Positions 1 to 7,752 of a stretch of DNA of 11,450 nt are shown here, piece after piece. Both the position numbers and the translations under genes were made by a program. Positions within the stretch are counted from its first letter, which is position 1; every line of letters starts with the position of its first letter. The notes under the pieces are model-generated. The model had not been told where the DNA came from. It made no database searches and saw only the letters and a list, made by a program, of their open reading frames with translations. The stretch comes from CAYWNA01 sp964459305 (GTDB lineage: Bacteria; Planctomycetota; Planctomycetia; Pirellulales; Pirellulaceae), in assembly GCA_964459305.1 (NCBI GenBank), contig CAYWNA010000351.1:1-11450 (forward strand). The letters are read 5' to 3'.

Positions 1-70
1 CTGGCGACTTCGGCTACATGCGGAAAAGTGTCAATCCTGGCCGCGGGCGGTATATCAGGCTGAGTTGGGA

Positions 71-931
71 TCAACGCGGCGTCACGCGAATCTCGAACAA
101 CGTAGGCCAGTTCTTTCCGGTGACGAACAGCCGATTGCCTTCGGGATCGTAGGCAATTCCGTTCAGTACAGCGTCCCGGCCAGTGCGGCCCGGCAGCAGG
201 CCACGAAGGTTGATCCATCCGGTGACCCTGCCGGTTTCCGGCGAGATGCGGGCGATCCAGTCCTCGGTCCAAATGTTGGCAAGAATCTCGCCGCCCACGT
301 ATTCCAGCTCGTTCAAGTGGCCGAGTCGCCGGCCCTGGTTGTGAACGAGAAGCCGACGAACCACTTTGAACGTTTTGGGATCCAGAAACCGCAGGGTGGA
401 CGAACCGTCGCTCATGATCAGGTGCGTCCCGTTGTGTGTTAGGCCCCAGCCCTCGCCCGAGTAACGGAAGCGATGCAATTCACGAAACGTCTCCTTGTCG
501 TAGACGATGGCTACGTGGCTGCGCCAGGTCAACTGAATGATTTGGTCGCCCCAAATCGTGATGCCTTCGCCGAACATGCGTCGGTCAAGGGAATGTGATC
601 GAAGTACCTTACCGGATTTTAACTCGGTCTTCCGCAACGTCGACTCACCGAGTTTTCCAGTTCCCTCGTACAGAAAGCCGTCTGCGAACACCAAGCCCTG
701 CGTGTACGCGTGATGGTCGTGCTTGAACTCATTGACCACCTGGTACCCATACGCGGGCGGCGTTCGTTCGCGTGCCAGCGCCCATACGACGCAGGCGCAA
801 GCACAGCAAAGCGTAGCGGCGAGCAATCCCCATCGATGACGTCGTACCCAGCCGCGGCTGCTCTCGGCAACGGGGGCAGGTGATTCACCCTCGCGTCGGT
901 TTCTCTTGCGAGTTGGTTGGCTACTGGACAT
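71..931 (-). CDS. Glutamine cyclotransferase (glutaminyl-peptide cyclotransferase, plant/bacterial beta-propeller type), membrane-anchored
   Basis: The 286-residue product matches the papaya-type glutamine cyclotransferase family, which forms N-terminal pyroglutamate from glutamine on peptides. Visible family blocks are HDHHAYTQGL (71-80), FGEG (120-123), QLTW (133-136), GEGWGLTHNG (159-168), LNELEYVGGEILANIW (206-221) and a C-terminal LNGIAYDP...LFVTGKNWPTLFEI (257-281). The repeated short beta-strand blocks fit a five-bladed propeller. The N-terminus is basic and is followed by a hydrophobic, cysteine-rich segment (about 34-52), so the enzyme is probably anchored with its catalytic part outside the cytoplasm. 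Family members are usually exported. The stop lies 70 bp from the window edge. The gene is divergent from the eboE-like gene, with a large palindrome between them. Family assignment is secure; the physiological substrate is unknown. Confidence 0.93.
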   Translation of the reverse strand: MSSSQPTRKRNRREGESPAPVAESSRGWVRRHRWGLLAATLCCACACVVWALARERTPPAYGYQVVNEFKHDHHAYTQGLVFADGFLYEGTGKLGESTLRKTELKSGKVLRSHSLDRRMFGEGITIWGDQIIQLTWRSHVAIVYDKETFRELHRFRYSGEGWGLTHNGTHLIMSDGSSTLRFLDPKTFKVVRRLLVHNQGRRLGHLNELEYVGGEILANIWTEDWIARISPETGRVTGWINLRGLLPGRTGRDAVLNGIAYDPEGNRLFVTGKNWPTLFEIRVTPR

Positions 932-1353
932 ATTCTTGGCCAGCCTACGAATCCGTTTGACCAGGGTAAGGCGAGCGGCGGGAATTTTCTTACCCGTGGG
1001 ATAGGCTTCCAGCCTGTCGATGGTGTTGCCTGACAGGCTGGAAGCCTATCCCACGGGTAAATCCTCAACTGCCGCTCGCCTAAGGAACCCAATATGGCGT
1101 CGGCTGAGATGCTTGCATTCAGAATCGTCGATCAGTCCTTCGACTCTTACCATCGCAGCCTGACGCACCTCAACCAGTGGGCTTTTGCCCACGTATTGTA
1201 CTCGTCAAGGCGTTGTCGTCAAAATGAGCGCAAACTGGAATTTGGTCGCTACATTATACGCCGGATGGGCGCGTTGCCAACGAGCAACAATCCAGTTGCG
1301 CCATCGGCTTCGGGTTAGACAAGTTCTTGCCTTGCGCGGGCTTGGGAGAGTGT
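932..1353. other. Divergent intergenic region with a large palindrome
   Basis: This 422-bp gap separates two divergent genes and must hold both promoters. The left third contains the nested palindrome at 969-1081. From 1082 to about 1340 I see no convincing gene: the short open frames there lack family features and good ribosome binding sites. A TTATAC sequence at 1254-1259 could be a -10 element for the plus-strand gene, but no good -35 partner is visible. Confidence 0.6.
969..1081. repeat. 113-bp nested palindrome (REP/MITE-like)
   Basis: The inner arms 990-1018 and 1032-1060 are perfect 29-bp inverted copies around a 13-base loop; each contains GGATAGGCTTCCAGCCTGTC or its complement. Ten unpaired bases on each side (980-989 and 1061-1070) separate them from a second perfect pair of 11-bp arms, 969-979 and 1071-1081 (AGGCGAGCGGC and its complement). 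There is no U-tract, so it does not look like a simple terminator. From memory, the 'ACAGGCTGGAAGCCT' core recurs in planctomycete intergenic DNA; I cannot verify this here. Confidence 0.9.
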
Positions 1354-2553
1354 ATGGGGATGATGGATCACCAAATCGGTTACTGCACGAACGTCCATGC
1401 CGGCGCGGGGTTGGATGCCACGAGGGCCAATTTGGCACAACATGCGTTGGCAGTGAAGCGGTCGATAAGCCCGGCCGACCCAATCGGCGTGGGATTATGG
1501 CTTTCGTCCGAGGCGGCCGGCGAGTTGCTAGCTCGGCGTGAGTTGTCCGAGTTCGCTGGCTGGTTGGCTGACGTTGGACTCGTCCCCTTTACGCTGAACG
1601 GTTTTCCCTACAGCGATTTCCACCAAGAGTCCGTGAAACATGAGGTTTACGAGCCCACTTGGTGCGAGCAGGCAAGACTGGATTACACGCTGGGTCTGGT
1701 AGACATTTTGGACGGACTTCTGCCAGCGGGCATGGAAGGGAGCATCTCGACGCTGCCCGTGCGATGGGGTTCTCCCATTCCAGCGGTGGAACAATTGGCG
1801 AAGGCCGCCGCGAACCTCATCGCGGTTGTCGAGCGTTTGGCTCGCTTGGAAGCGGATCGTGACCGGCTGATCTATCTGGCCATTGAACCGGAGCCTGGCT
1901 GCGTTCTGCAGCGAAGCGGTGACGTTGTGAAGTTCTTCGAGGAATACCTGTTGCGGCAGGGCGAAGAGCGGCTTGTTCGCCGGCATTTGCGGGTCTGTCA
2001 TGATATTTGCCACGCGGCCGTCATGTTCGAGGAGCAGGCCGACGCGATACATCGATATCGGTCCGCGGGCATTGGCATCGGTAAAGTGCAAGTCTCCTCA
2101 GCGGTGGTCTTGCCGCTGGATCGTGTCGAGCCCAGCGATCGGGCGGCTGCGATCGACCAACTCCGTGGTTTTGCGGAGGACCGCTACTTGCACCAGACGG
2201 TAGTTCGCCAAGCACCGAATGAGACGCCTGTGTTCTACGACGATTTGCCGAATGCTCTTCAGTCGATTGACGATCCCGCGGCGCTTTGCGCAGAGTGGCG
2301 TGTGCATTTTCATGTGCCCATCCATTTGGAGCGATTCGGTTTGTTGGCAACGTCCCGTGCGCAGATTCGACAGTGCTTGGAGGCCGCCTGGGATTGTCCC
2401 GAGCTGCAGCATTTCGAAGTCGAGACGTACGCTTGGGGCGTGCTGCCGGCTTCCCTCAGACAGCCCATACTGGCGGACGGAATTGCCGAGGAATTGGAGT
2501 GGTTCCGTGATCGCTGCGAAGACATCAGCCGCACTCGACGCCGTAGCCTTTGA
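1354..2553 (+). CDS. eboE: EboE-like metabolite traffic protein (TIM-barrel sugar isomerase/epimerase-like)
   Basis: The product (399 residues from the chosen start) matches EboE of the eustigmatophyte/bacterial 'ebo' set, which is linked to export or trafficking of a small metabolite precursor. Diagnostic blocks are GYCTNVHAG (9-17), VPFTLNGFPYSDFH (77-90), VKHEVYEPTW (94-103) and EGSISTLPVRW (128-138). IEPEPGC (177-183), CHDICH (215-220), HFHVP (318-322) and EVETY (355-359) follow at the ends of predicted strands. In the related xylose-isomerase-like barrels such Glu, Asp and His residues bind a metal; their use here is inference. The frame is open from 1327, but GGGAGAG at 1344-1350 favours ATG 1354 or ATG 1360. 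The other ebo genes (eboA, B, C, D, F) are not in the window. It converges with lpxB, with an 85-bp gap and no clear terminator hairpin. Confidence 0.9.
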   Translation: MGMMDHQIGYCTNVHAGAGLDATRANLAQHALAVKRSISPADPIGVGLWLSSEAAGELLARRELSEFAGWLADVGLVPFTLNGFPYSDFHQESVKHEVYEPTWCEQARLDYTLGLVDILDGLLPAGMEGSISTLPVRWGSPIPAVEQLAKAAANLIAVVERLARLEADRDRLIYLAIEPEPGCVLQRSGDVVKFFEEYLLRQGEERLVRRHLRVCHDICHAAVMFEEQADAIHRYRSAGIGIGKVQVSSAVVLPLDRVEPSDRAAAIDQLRGFAEDRYLHQTVVRQAPNETPVFYDDLPNALQSIDDPAALCAEWRVHFHVPIHLERFGLLATSRAQIRQCLEAAWDCPELQHFEVETYAWGVLPASLRQPILADGIAEELEWFRDRCEDISRTRRRSL

Positions 2554-2638
2554 GCAGCACTACAGTGACTTTGCCTGGTGTCATCAGACTAGAGATCGAA
2601 ATTACTCATGGGCCGATGTCCCGCACCGTGCTCGATAC

Positions 2639-3820
2639 CTATGTCAGCTGAGACACAATGTACTCGGCGGCCGTACTGGACGCTCCGCCATGAGCAATCT
2701 GGGCACGAATCTCTGAAAGTTGGTCAATTCGTTGTTGTCGTGCGTTTTCGTCCGTGAGCCACTCGATGATGTGCTTCGATAGCTGGGTGGACTTATCCGT
2801 GCACGTGAGATACTCGGGCATGGGGATTCGTTCGGCGTCCGGTGCATCGGGATCGTAGGCACGATGATCGCTGACATCGAAACGATCCTCGGCGGCCAGT
2901 AGATTGACAAGCGTTATGTATTTGACTCTGACGACAAACCGTCGAAGAAACATCAGGGGGCGGTTGACCCAGTAGTGCACGACGGTTGGCTTCATCTGGT
3001 ACATCAGTTCCAGCGACACGGAACCGGAGCAGGCCAGGCAACACCAGCTCAAATGGATCAGTTCTGCTGTACGGCCTACGAAAACATCGGCGGCCACACC
3101 TGCATCGTCAGCATAGCCGCGGGCAAGTTCACCTTGATTTTCGTTGAAGCTGGCGATCGCAAAACGAGCGTCGGGCACACGTTCCTGAATCTTCTGGGCT
3201 GCCTTCAGAAACCACGGCAAGTTGCCGACAACTTCCTGCGTTCGCGAACCGGGAAGAATGCCGACCAGCGGGCCGGGCCGGCCCTTCTGTTCGGCAACGA
3301 ATTCCTGGTCGAGTTCCTGGTTTTCAAGCTCGTCGAAATACGGATGGCCGACGAACGTTGCCTGGCAGTCACGCTGGCGGAACCAATCGGCTTCGAAGGG
3401 CAGTTTGCACAAGACGTGGTCGACAAGCCGGCGCAGTTTTCGGACTCGCCAAGGTGCCCAAGCCCACATCTGCGGAACGCCGTAATAGAACACGGGGATG
3501 CCGTGCCTCTTTGCCGCCTTCGCAACCCACCAGTTGAAGCCGGGGTAGTCAATCAGAACAACCGCATCCGGACGCTGTTCGCCCAAGTACTTGCCCGCTC
3601 GCCTGTACAGACGATAAAACACGTGGAGGTGTGACAGAGCCCGTGAGAGGCCCATAATTGAGAATTGTGTCAAGTCCACGTGCAACTGACATCCGGCCGC
3701 TGCCATCTTGGGACCACCGAATCCCACGCATTCGACATCCACGCGACGGCGTAGTTGGCGGATCAGGTTAGCACCGTGCAAATCGCCACTCGGTTCGCCA
3801 ACGGAGAAGAAGATCTTCAC
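2639..3820 (-). CDS. lpxB: Lipid-A-disaccharide synthase
   Basis: LpxB (glycosyltransferase family 19) is a peripheral inner-membrane enzyme that joins UDP-2,3-diacylglucosamine to lipid X to give the lipid A disaccharide. The 393-residue length is typical. Visible motifs are the N-terminal GEPSGD (8-13), LIDYPGFN (89-96), VPQMWAW (115-121), FVGHP (156-160), ILPGSR (188-193) with TQEV after it, and SGSVSLELM (265-273). The position usually held by Asp in the 'DxPDFN' motif is Gly94; the 'DYPGFN' form is, as I recall, seen in other non-proteobacterial LpxB proteins. The start is GTG at 3818-3820 with GGTGG a few bases upstream. It lies 39 bp downstream of the E1-lipoyl-KASIII gene on the same strand and is probably co-transcribed with it. 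Its presence implies a lipopolysaccharide-type outer membrane. Confidence 0.95.
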   Translation of the reverse strand: MKIFFSVGEPSGDLHGANLIRQLRRRVDVECVGFGGPKMAAAGCQLHVDLTQFSIMGLSRALSHLHVFYRLYRRAGKYLGEQRPDAVVLIDYPGFNWWVAKAAKRHGIPVFYYGVPQMWAWAPWRVRKLRRLVDHVLCKLPFEADWFRQRDCQATFVGHPYFDELENQELDQEFVAEQKGRPGPLVGILPGSRTQEVVGNLPWFLKAAQKIQERVPDARFAIASFNENQGELARGYADDAGVAADVFVGRTAELIHLSWCCLACSGSVSLELMYQMKPTVVHYWVNRPLMFLRRFVVRVKYITLVNLLAAEDRFDVSDHRAYDPDAPDAERIPMPEYLTCTDKSTQLSKHIIEWLTDENARQQRIDQLSEIRAQIAHGGASSTAAEYIVSQLT

Positions 3821-3859
3821 GGTACCACCAGTGGATTGCTGTGCCGCGTGGGAGGCGGA

Positions 3860-6800
3860 TCAGACGGCTTGCAGGATCGTCGCGCCATACGTGAATCCGC
3901 CGCCAAAGGCGCACAGGCCCAGCCGATCACCCTCATTGGTCGTGGGCAGCACCTCGGTTAGGCAAAGCGGAATGCTCGTTGACGACGTGTTGCCATAACG
4001 CCGGATATTGCTGTACACGTTCGCCCCCACACGGCTCTGAATCGCATCCAGAATCCTCTGATTCGCTTGATGAGGAACGATCATGTTGAGGTCGTTGACC
4101 CCGATTCCTTCGCGCTGACAGGCGCGATTCAGACTTGCGATCATCGAACGCACCGCTTCACTGAAAACTTTCCGACCCTGCATCTGAATGAAACCAGCGT
4201 CGCGGAACGGCACGCTTAGCGTGCTGCCGTCCTCGCCTTTGGCCGACAGCTCGGGGCGTAACAGTCGTCCTTTGGATCGTTCGAAGCGACTCTCTCCGTA
4301 CAACACGGTCGCAGACGCCGCGTCACCGAACAGGATCGCCGTATCGAAATCGTCCCGGTTCAAGAGCGGCGAGAGAACCTCTGTCGTCACGACGAGCACT
4401 TGACCCTGTGGATTACTCTGCAAGAAATCATAGCCAGACTGCAATGCATACAAATATCCGCTGCAGGCGGCGTTGATATCATAGGCCTGCAGTGTCGCGT
4501 TCGACCTGCCGCGGACGAGTCCGTTCAAGACCTGGCAAGCCATCGACGGTGTGACTGAAGTTGGGCTCGTTGTGGTGCAAATCACCAGGTCCAACTCATC
4601 CACCGACAACTGCTCTTCGTCCAGCGTTTTCAGCGATGCCTGGACGGCCATGTTCACCGCATTCTCCTCGCCTACGGCCCAATGCCGGCTCTCGATGCCG
4701 GTGAGCCGTACGACGTCGTCGGAGGTCATTTCGGAACTCGACGCAAGCAACTCGTGGTTGGACACGATGCGGCTGCCGGTGACCGCACGCACGGCAGAAA
4801 CACCGACTTTGAACGCGCGGTGCTTCACCGAGTGTTGAGGCAGCGGCAGTCGTTCCGAATCCCGGCGCCGAACCAAGATGGGTTCTCCCGGGTCTTTGAA
4901 GGTCAACCTTCTTTTCGAACCCTCACACTCGGCGGTGCGAATCCGCATGACCGTCTTTCCGACCGAGACACTGTCGCCCACTTCGACAAGAAACTCCACG
5001 ACCTCACCGGAGACTGGCGTCGTGATTTCAAAAACCGACTTGGCGGCTTCCACCGAACAGACCGCATCGCCTCGTTCGACCCGTGACCCCGGAGACACCA
5101 GGTACTCCACAACGATGACGGTTTCATCCGACGGGGCTGAACCGATAGCGGGCAACTGGAAGATGCCGTCCTCCTGCTCCGGGGCTTGTTCCCACGTGAG
5201 ATCGAAATCGAGGAGTTCGGCGGCGGTCGCCAACACTCGCTGATACGACGGCAGGATTTCCATCTGGTTAGCAAAGTTGCACGGAATGAAGGTGTCTGGT
5301 CGCGCTACCCGCCGTACGGTGACGGGGAACCGCGATTGTTCAGCTACGGTTGCCACGACTTCGCTGCCGAAGCCGCAAGTCCGGTTGTCCTCGTGGACGA
5401 CGATCACTCGTGATGTCTTCTCGGCCGACGCGAGCACGGTTTTCTCATCCCAAGGCGACAATGATCGCAAGTCGATGATCTCCGCCTCGACACCAGCACT
5501 CTCCAGAGCGTCCGCCGCACGTTCGCAAAGCGGAACAGCATTGCCCCAACCGATGAGGCTTATGTCCCGCCCCGTCCGAACCTTGCGAGCGATCCCAATC
5601 GGTACAAACTGTTCAGCGACGTTCGCCGAAGTGGCGCGGGCTGGATCGTTCAGCATCGCCTTGGGGTAGAAGAACAACGTCGGCCGACCGGATTGAAAGG
5701 CAGCATTCAACATGCCGGCCGCGTCCGTCGCGGTCGATGGCATAAAGACGTCTAAGCCCGGCGTGTGCGTCACCAGGGATTCGCCCGTCTGGGCGTGATA
5801 AGGCCCCAATCCCGGCCTGTACGCGCCGCAAGCCAACATGACGATAACAGACGCTTGCCACTGACCGTCGGTCCGCCAGAACATGCTGGCAAGCTCGGAT
5901 GTCAGTTGATTGAAGGCCAGAGGAAGGAAGTCCGCGAATTGAATGAAAGCGACAGGCCGTTGGCCAGCCAACGCCCGCCCGATCGAAGTTCCGAGGATCG
6001 TCGATTCTGTCAGTGCCGAGTTTCGAACCCGCCCGGGGTGCTTTGTGCTCAATCCCTTGGTAACACCAAACACATCCCCCTTCGGATCCTCAATGTCTTC
6101 GCCCAGCAAGAAAACCTGCGGGTCGGCATCGAGATGATGATTCAAAACTCGCCGAATTGCCTGCCCCATGTTGACGGACGCCTCGCTGTCATCGCCGCGC
6201 ACTTCGTGGGACGGGTGGCTCAGTTCGACGTGGACAGGACGTTTCGCGACGAACTGCGGACCGGGCTCCGACGAGCCAAAGGACTCCAGTTCCGCGCGGG
6301 CAACCTCCTCAAATGCGAGTTCGCGGATCTCGTCTAGCTGTTCCGCGGAGCAGCCGAGGTCGCGCAGATAAGATTCCAGTCTTGGGATCGGATCACCGGT
6401 CGCACGTGAATGCTCGATGTCTCCATGAGTACGGTAGATGCTGTGGTCGTCGGCATTGGTGTGACTCGCCAGTCGCTCGACCTCGAAAACAACAAGCCGC
6501 GGCTTCCTGTCGCTTCGCATCCCCTCAGTCAGGCGGCCAAACTCGTCGAAGGCCACCGCTGCATCTCGTCCGTCGATGTGATGAACCGGCAAGCCGTAGA
6601 AGGAGTCAGCCGCTCCGTCCGGCAACGAGTAGAACGTTCGCCCTTTCGTGGTCGTCGAGATCGCCCACCGATTGTCTTGTATCACGAAGAGCACGGGCAA
6701 TGCGTCGCGCGCAGCCTCGGCGATCGCCTCGATCACTTCGCCTTGCTGTGTCGTCCCGTCGCCGATCCCGCAAAGCACGATGGGGTTGGATGATTGTTCC

Positions 6801-7180
6801 TTGATCGTCGCCGCCACGCCCACCGATTGAAGAGCATTGTTGCCGGTGGGCGTCACCATGCTAAGGATGTTTAGCTTTGGGTCGCTGAAGAACGCACTCA
6901 TGCGGCGACCGCGTGATGACGAGCGGTCGTTGCAGAGAAGGCTATCGAAGAAGGAGCGGACGCTGACTCCGCGGGCCAGGAGAAGCGCTTTGTCTCGATA
7001 ATGACAATGCAGCCAGTCGGCGGCGGTCAGATGTGGTGCCAAAGCGGCGGATGCTTCATGTCCGGCGCCAGATAAACAAAAAAATGCCTCGCCGCGCTGA
7101 GTGATCTCATGGCTGACCTTGTCGATTTGCCGTGCCGTAACCATCGCACGGTAGAGATCCAACAGGGGCCGCTGGTTCAT
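3860..7180 (-). CDS. Four-module fusion: 2-oxoacid dehydrogenase E1 alpha, E1 beta, lipoyl domain, beta-ketoacyl-ACP synthase III
   Basis: This 1106-residue protein has four parts. E1 alpha (about 1-310) has the thiamine diphosphate motif GDG (140-142), 27 residues, then N170. E1 beta (about 335-660) has LLGEDIEDPKGDVFG (358-372, candidate catalytic E361) and GLGPYHAQ (457-464), as in branched-chain 2-oxoacid dehydrogenases. A lipoyl-type domain (about 675-748) has K714 in VEAAKSV, where the usual context is ETDKA. A full KAS III (about 790-1106) has the triad C906 (NAACSG), H1037 (VPHQAN) and N1064 (YGNTS). There is no subunit-binding domain and no E2 acyltransferase. Inferred role: decarboxylate a 2-oxoacid (possibly branched), load the acyl group on the lipoyl arm and condense it with malonyl-ACP to start fatty acid synthesis. 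The ATG at 7178-7180 has GAGG 5 bp upstream; the frame stays open another 192 codons, but that part has no E1 homology and crosses a palindrome. Confidence 0.92.
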   Translation of the reverse strand: MNQRPLLDLYRAMVTARQIDKVSHEITQRGEAFFCLSGAGHEASAALAPHLTAADWLHCHYRDKALLLARGVSVRSFFDSLLCNDRSSSRGRRMSAFFSDPKLNILSMVTPTGNNALQSVGVAATIKEQSSNPIVLCGIGDGTTQQGEVIEAIAEAARDALPVLFVIQDNRWAISTTTKGRTFYSLPDGAADSFYGLPVHHIDGRDAAVAFDEFGRLTEGMRSDRKPRLVVFEVERLASHTNADDHSIYRTHGDIEHSRATGDPIPRLESYLRDLGCSAEQLDEIRELAFEEVARAELESFGSSEPGPQFVAKRPVHVELSHPSHEVRGDDSEASVNMGQAIRRVLNHHLDADPQVFLLGEDIEDPKGDVFGVTKGLSTKHPGRVRNSALTESTILGTSIGRALAGQRPVAFIQFADFLPLAFNQLTSELASMFWRTDGQWQASVIVMLACGAYRPGLGPYHAQTGESLVTHTPGLDVFMPSTATDAAGMLNAAFQSGRPTLFFYPKAMLNDPARATSANVAEQFVPIGIARKVRTGRDISLIGWGNAVPLCERAADALESAGVEAEIIDLRSLSPWDEKTVLASAEKTSRVIVVHEDNRTCGFGSEVVATVAEQSRFPVTVRRVARPDTFIPCNFANQMEILPSYQRVLATAAELLDFDLTWEQAPEQEDGIFQLPAIGSAPSDETVIVVEYLVSPGSRVERGDAVCSVEAAKSVFEITTPVSGEVVEFLVEVGDSVSVGKTVMRIRTAECEGSKRRLTFKDPGEPILVRRRDSERLPLPQHSVKHRAFKVGVSAVRAVTGSRIVSNHELLASSSEMTSDDVVRLTGIESRHWAVGEENAVNMAVQASLKTLDEEQLSVDELDLVICTTTSPTSVTPSMACQVLNGLVRGRSNATLQAYDINAACSGYLYALQSGYDFLQSNPQGQVLVVTTEVLSPLLNRDDFDTAILFGDAASATVLYGESRFERSKGRLLRPELSAKGEDGSTLSVPFRDAGFIQMQGRKVFSEAVRSMIASLNRACQREGIGVNDLNMIVPHQANQRILDAIQSRVGANVYSNIRRYGNTSSTSIPLCLTEVLPTTNEGDRLGLCAFGGGFTYGATILQAV

Positions 7181-7184
7181 GATG

Positions 7185-7191
7185 ACCTCAA
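7185..7191 (-). promoter_or_regulatory. Ribosome binding site fixing the start of the E1-lipoyl-KASIII gene
   Basis: On the minus strand TTGAGGT, with its GAGG core at 7186-7189, lies 5 bp upstream of the ATG at 7178-7180. It selects the start where E1 alpha homology begins (MNQRPLLDLYRAM), rather than the upstream open frame that runs to 7756. Confidence 0.7.
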
Positions 7192-7430
7192 ATATCGTCG
7201 ATCGGATTCTAGGTCTTCGGCGTTGTGCTAGCGAGGTCGATCGCCGGCTGCCAAAACAGGCAGGGCTCTTGTATGAAATGCAGGAGAATTCCCATAGATC
7301 AAAAGCCGGCTCATGGCGTGTTTTCTTGCCAATGAAAGCAACGCATGCACAACGCACGGCGCCGACCGTTGGGGGGGCGAAATGGGAAGTAGGCACGTGC
7401 GCCCCATGTGCTACTCGTAGGGCAAGGGAG

Positions 7431-7558
7431 GCAGGAATGGGTTTGTAGCTGGATTCGCAAGAATTCAGGTGGATTACGCCCCTCACCGCCTGAATTCTTG
7501 CGAATCCAGCTACGAGTTTTGTCGACGAATCCTTGCCGTCCTGCAAACCCGTTCCTGC
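7431..7558. repeat. Nested palindrome (REP/MITE-like), second type
   Basis: The inner arms 7445-7472 and 7486-7513 are 28-bp inverted copies with one mismatch around a 13-base loop. Their core is GCTGGATTCGCAAGAATTCA and its complement, including an EcoRI-like GAATTC in each arm. A second pair of arms, 7431-7445 and 7544-7558 (GCAGGAATGGGTTTG and its complement), matches with one mismatch; 30 unpaired bases lie on the right side only. The arm sequence differs from that of the 969-1081 element, though the arm and loop sizes are nearly the same. From memory, 'GAATTCTTGCGAATCCAGC'-like repeats are common in planctomycete genomes; this is not verified here. Confidence 0.9.
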
Positions 7559-7752
7559 GTCTGAAGGGCGAAGCATGCAACTTCCTACAAAGAGGTTTGT
7601 GGCCGCAATCGATAGATGGGAGAAATTCCGTCGCCGCGGAACAAATCGCGGCGGTTCGTGCTCGTTGACGCCAGCATTTTCAAGTGGCGTGCGGCCGGTT
7701 TTCTGTTTTTCTGCTGTGGCAGCACTGCGGCCGATCGAGCAGCACGGCGATC

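Larger units (their letters stand above)
7181..7752. other. Non-coding spacer with a palindromic repeat
   Basis: This 572-bp stretch separates the small-membrane-protein array from the E1-lipoyl-KASIII gene. It is open in the frame of the downstream gene, but the translation (rich in Arg, Ser, His and Pro) resembles no protein I know. It must contain the promoter of the large gene. TAGAAT on the minus strand (7206-7211) is a possible -10 element without a good -35. The palindrome at 7431-7558 is the only strong structure. Confidence 0.55.

Noticed and set aside
1..70. Possible 3' end of a plus-strand gene (frame reading GDFGYMRKSVNPGRG)
   Set aside because: Only about 20 codons are visible before it would run antisense into the cyclotransferase gene; no stop or homology supports it.
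990..1060. Hairpin as intrinsic terminator
   Set aside because: It lies upstream of both divergent genes, has no U-tract, and belongs to a larger nested palindrome.
1094..1318. 74-codon plus-strand open frame upstream of eboE
   Set aside because: No recognisable motif, no good ribosome binding site, and protein composition not convincing; overlapping frames of similar length exist there.
969..7558. CRISPR or tandem repeat array
   Set aside because: The repeats are isolated palindromes, not regularly spaced direct repeats, and no cas genes are present.
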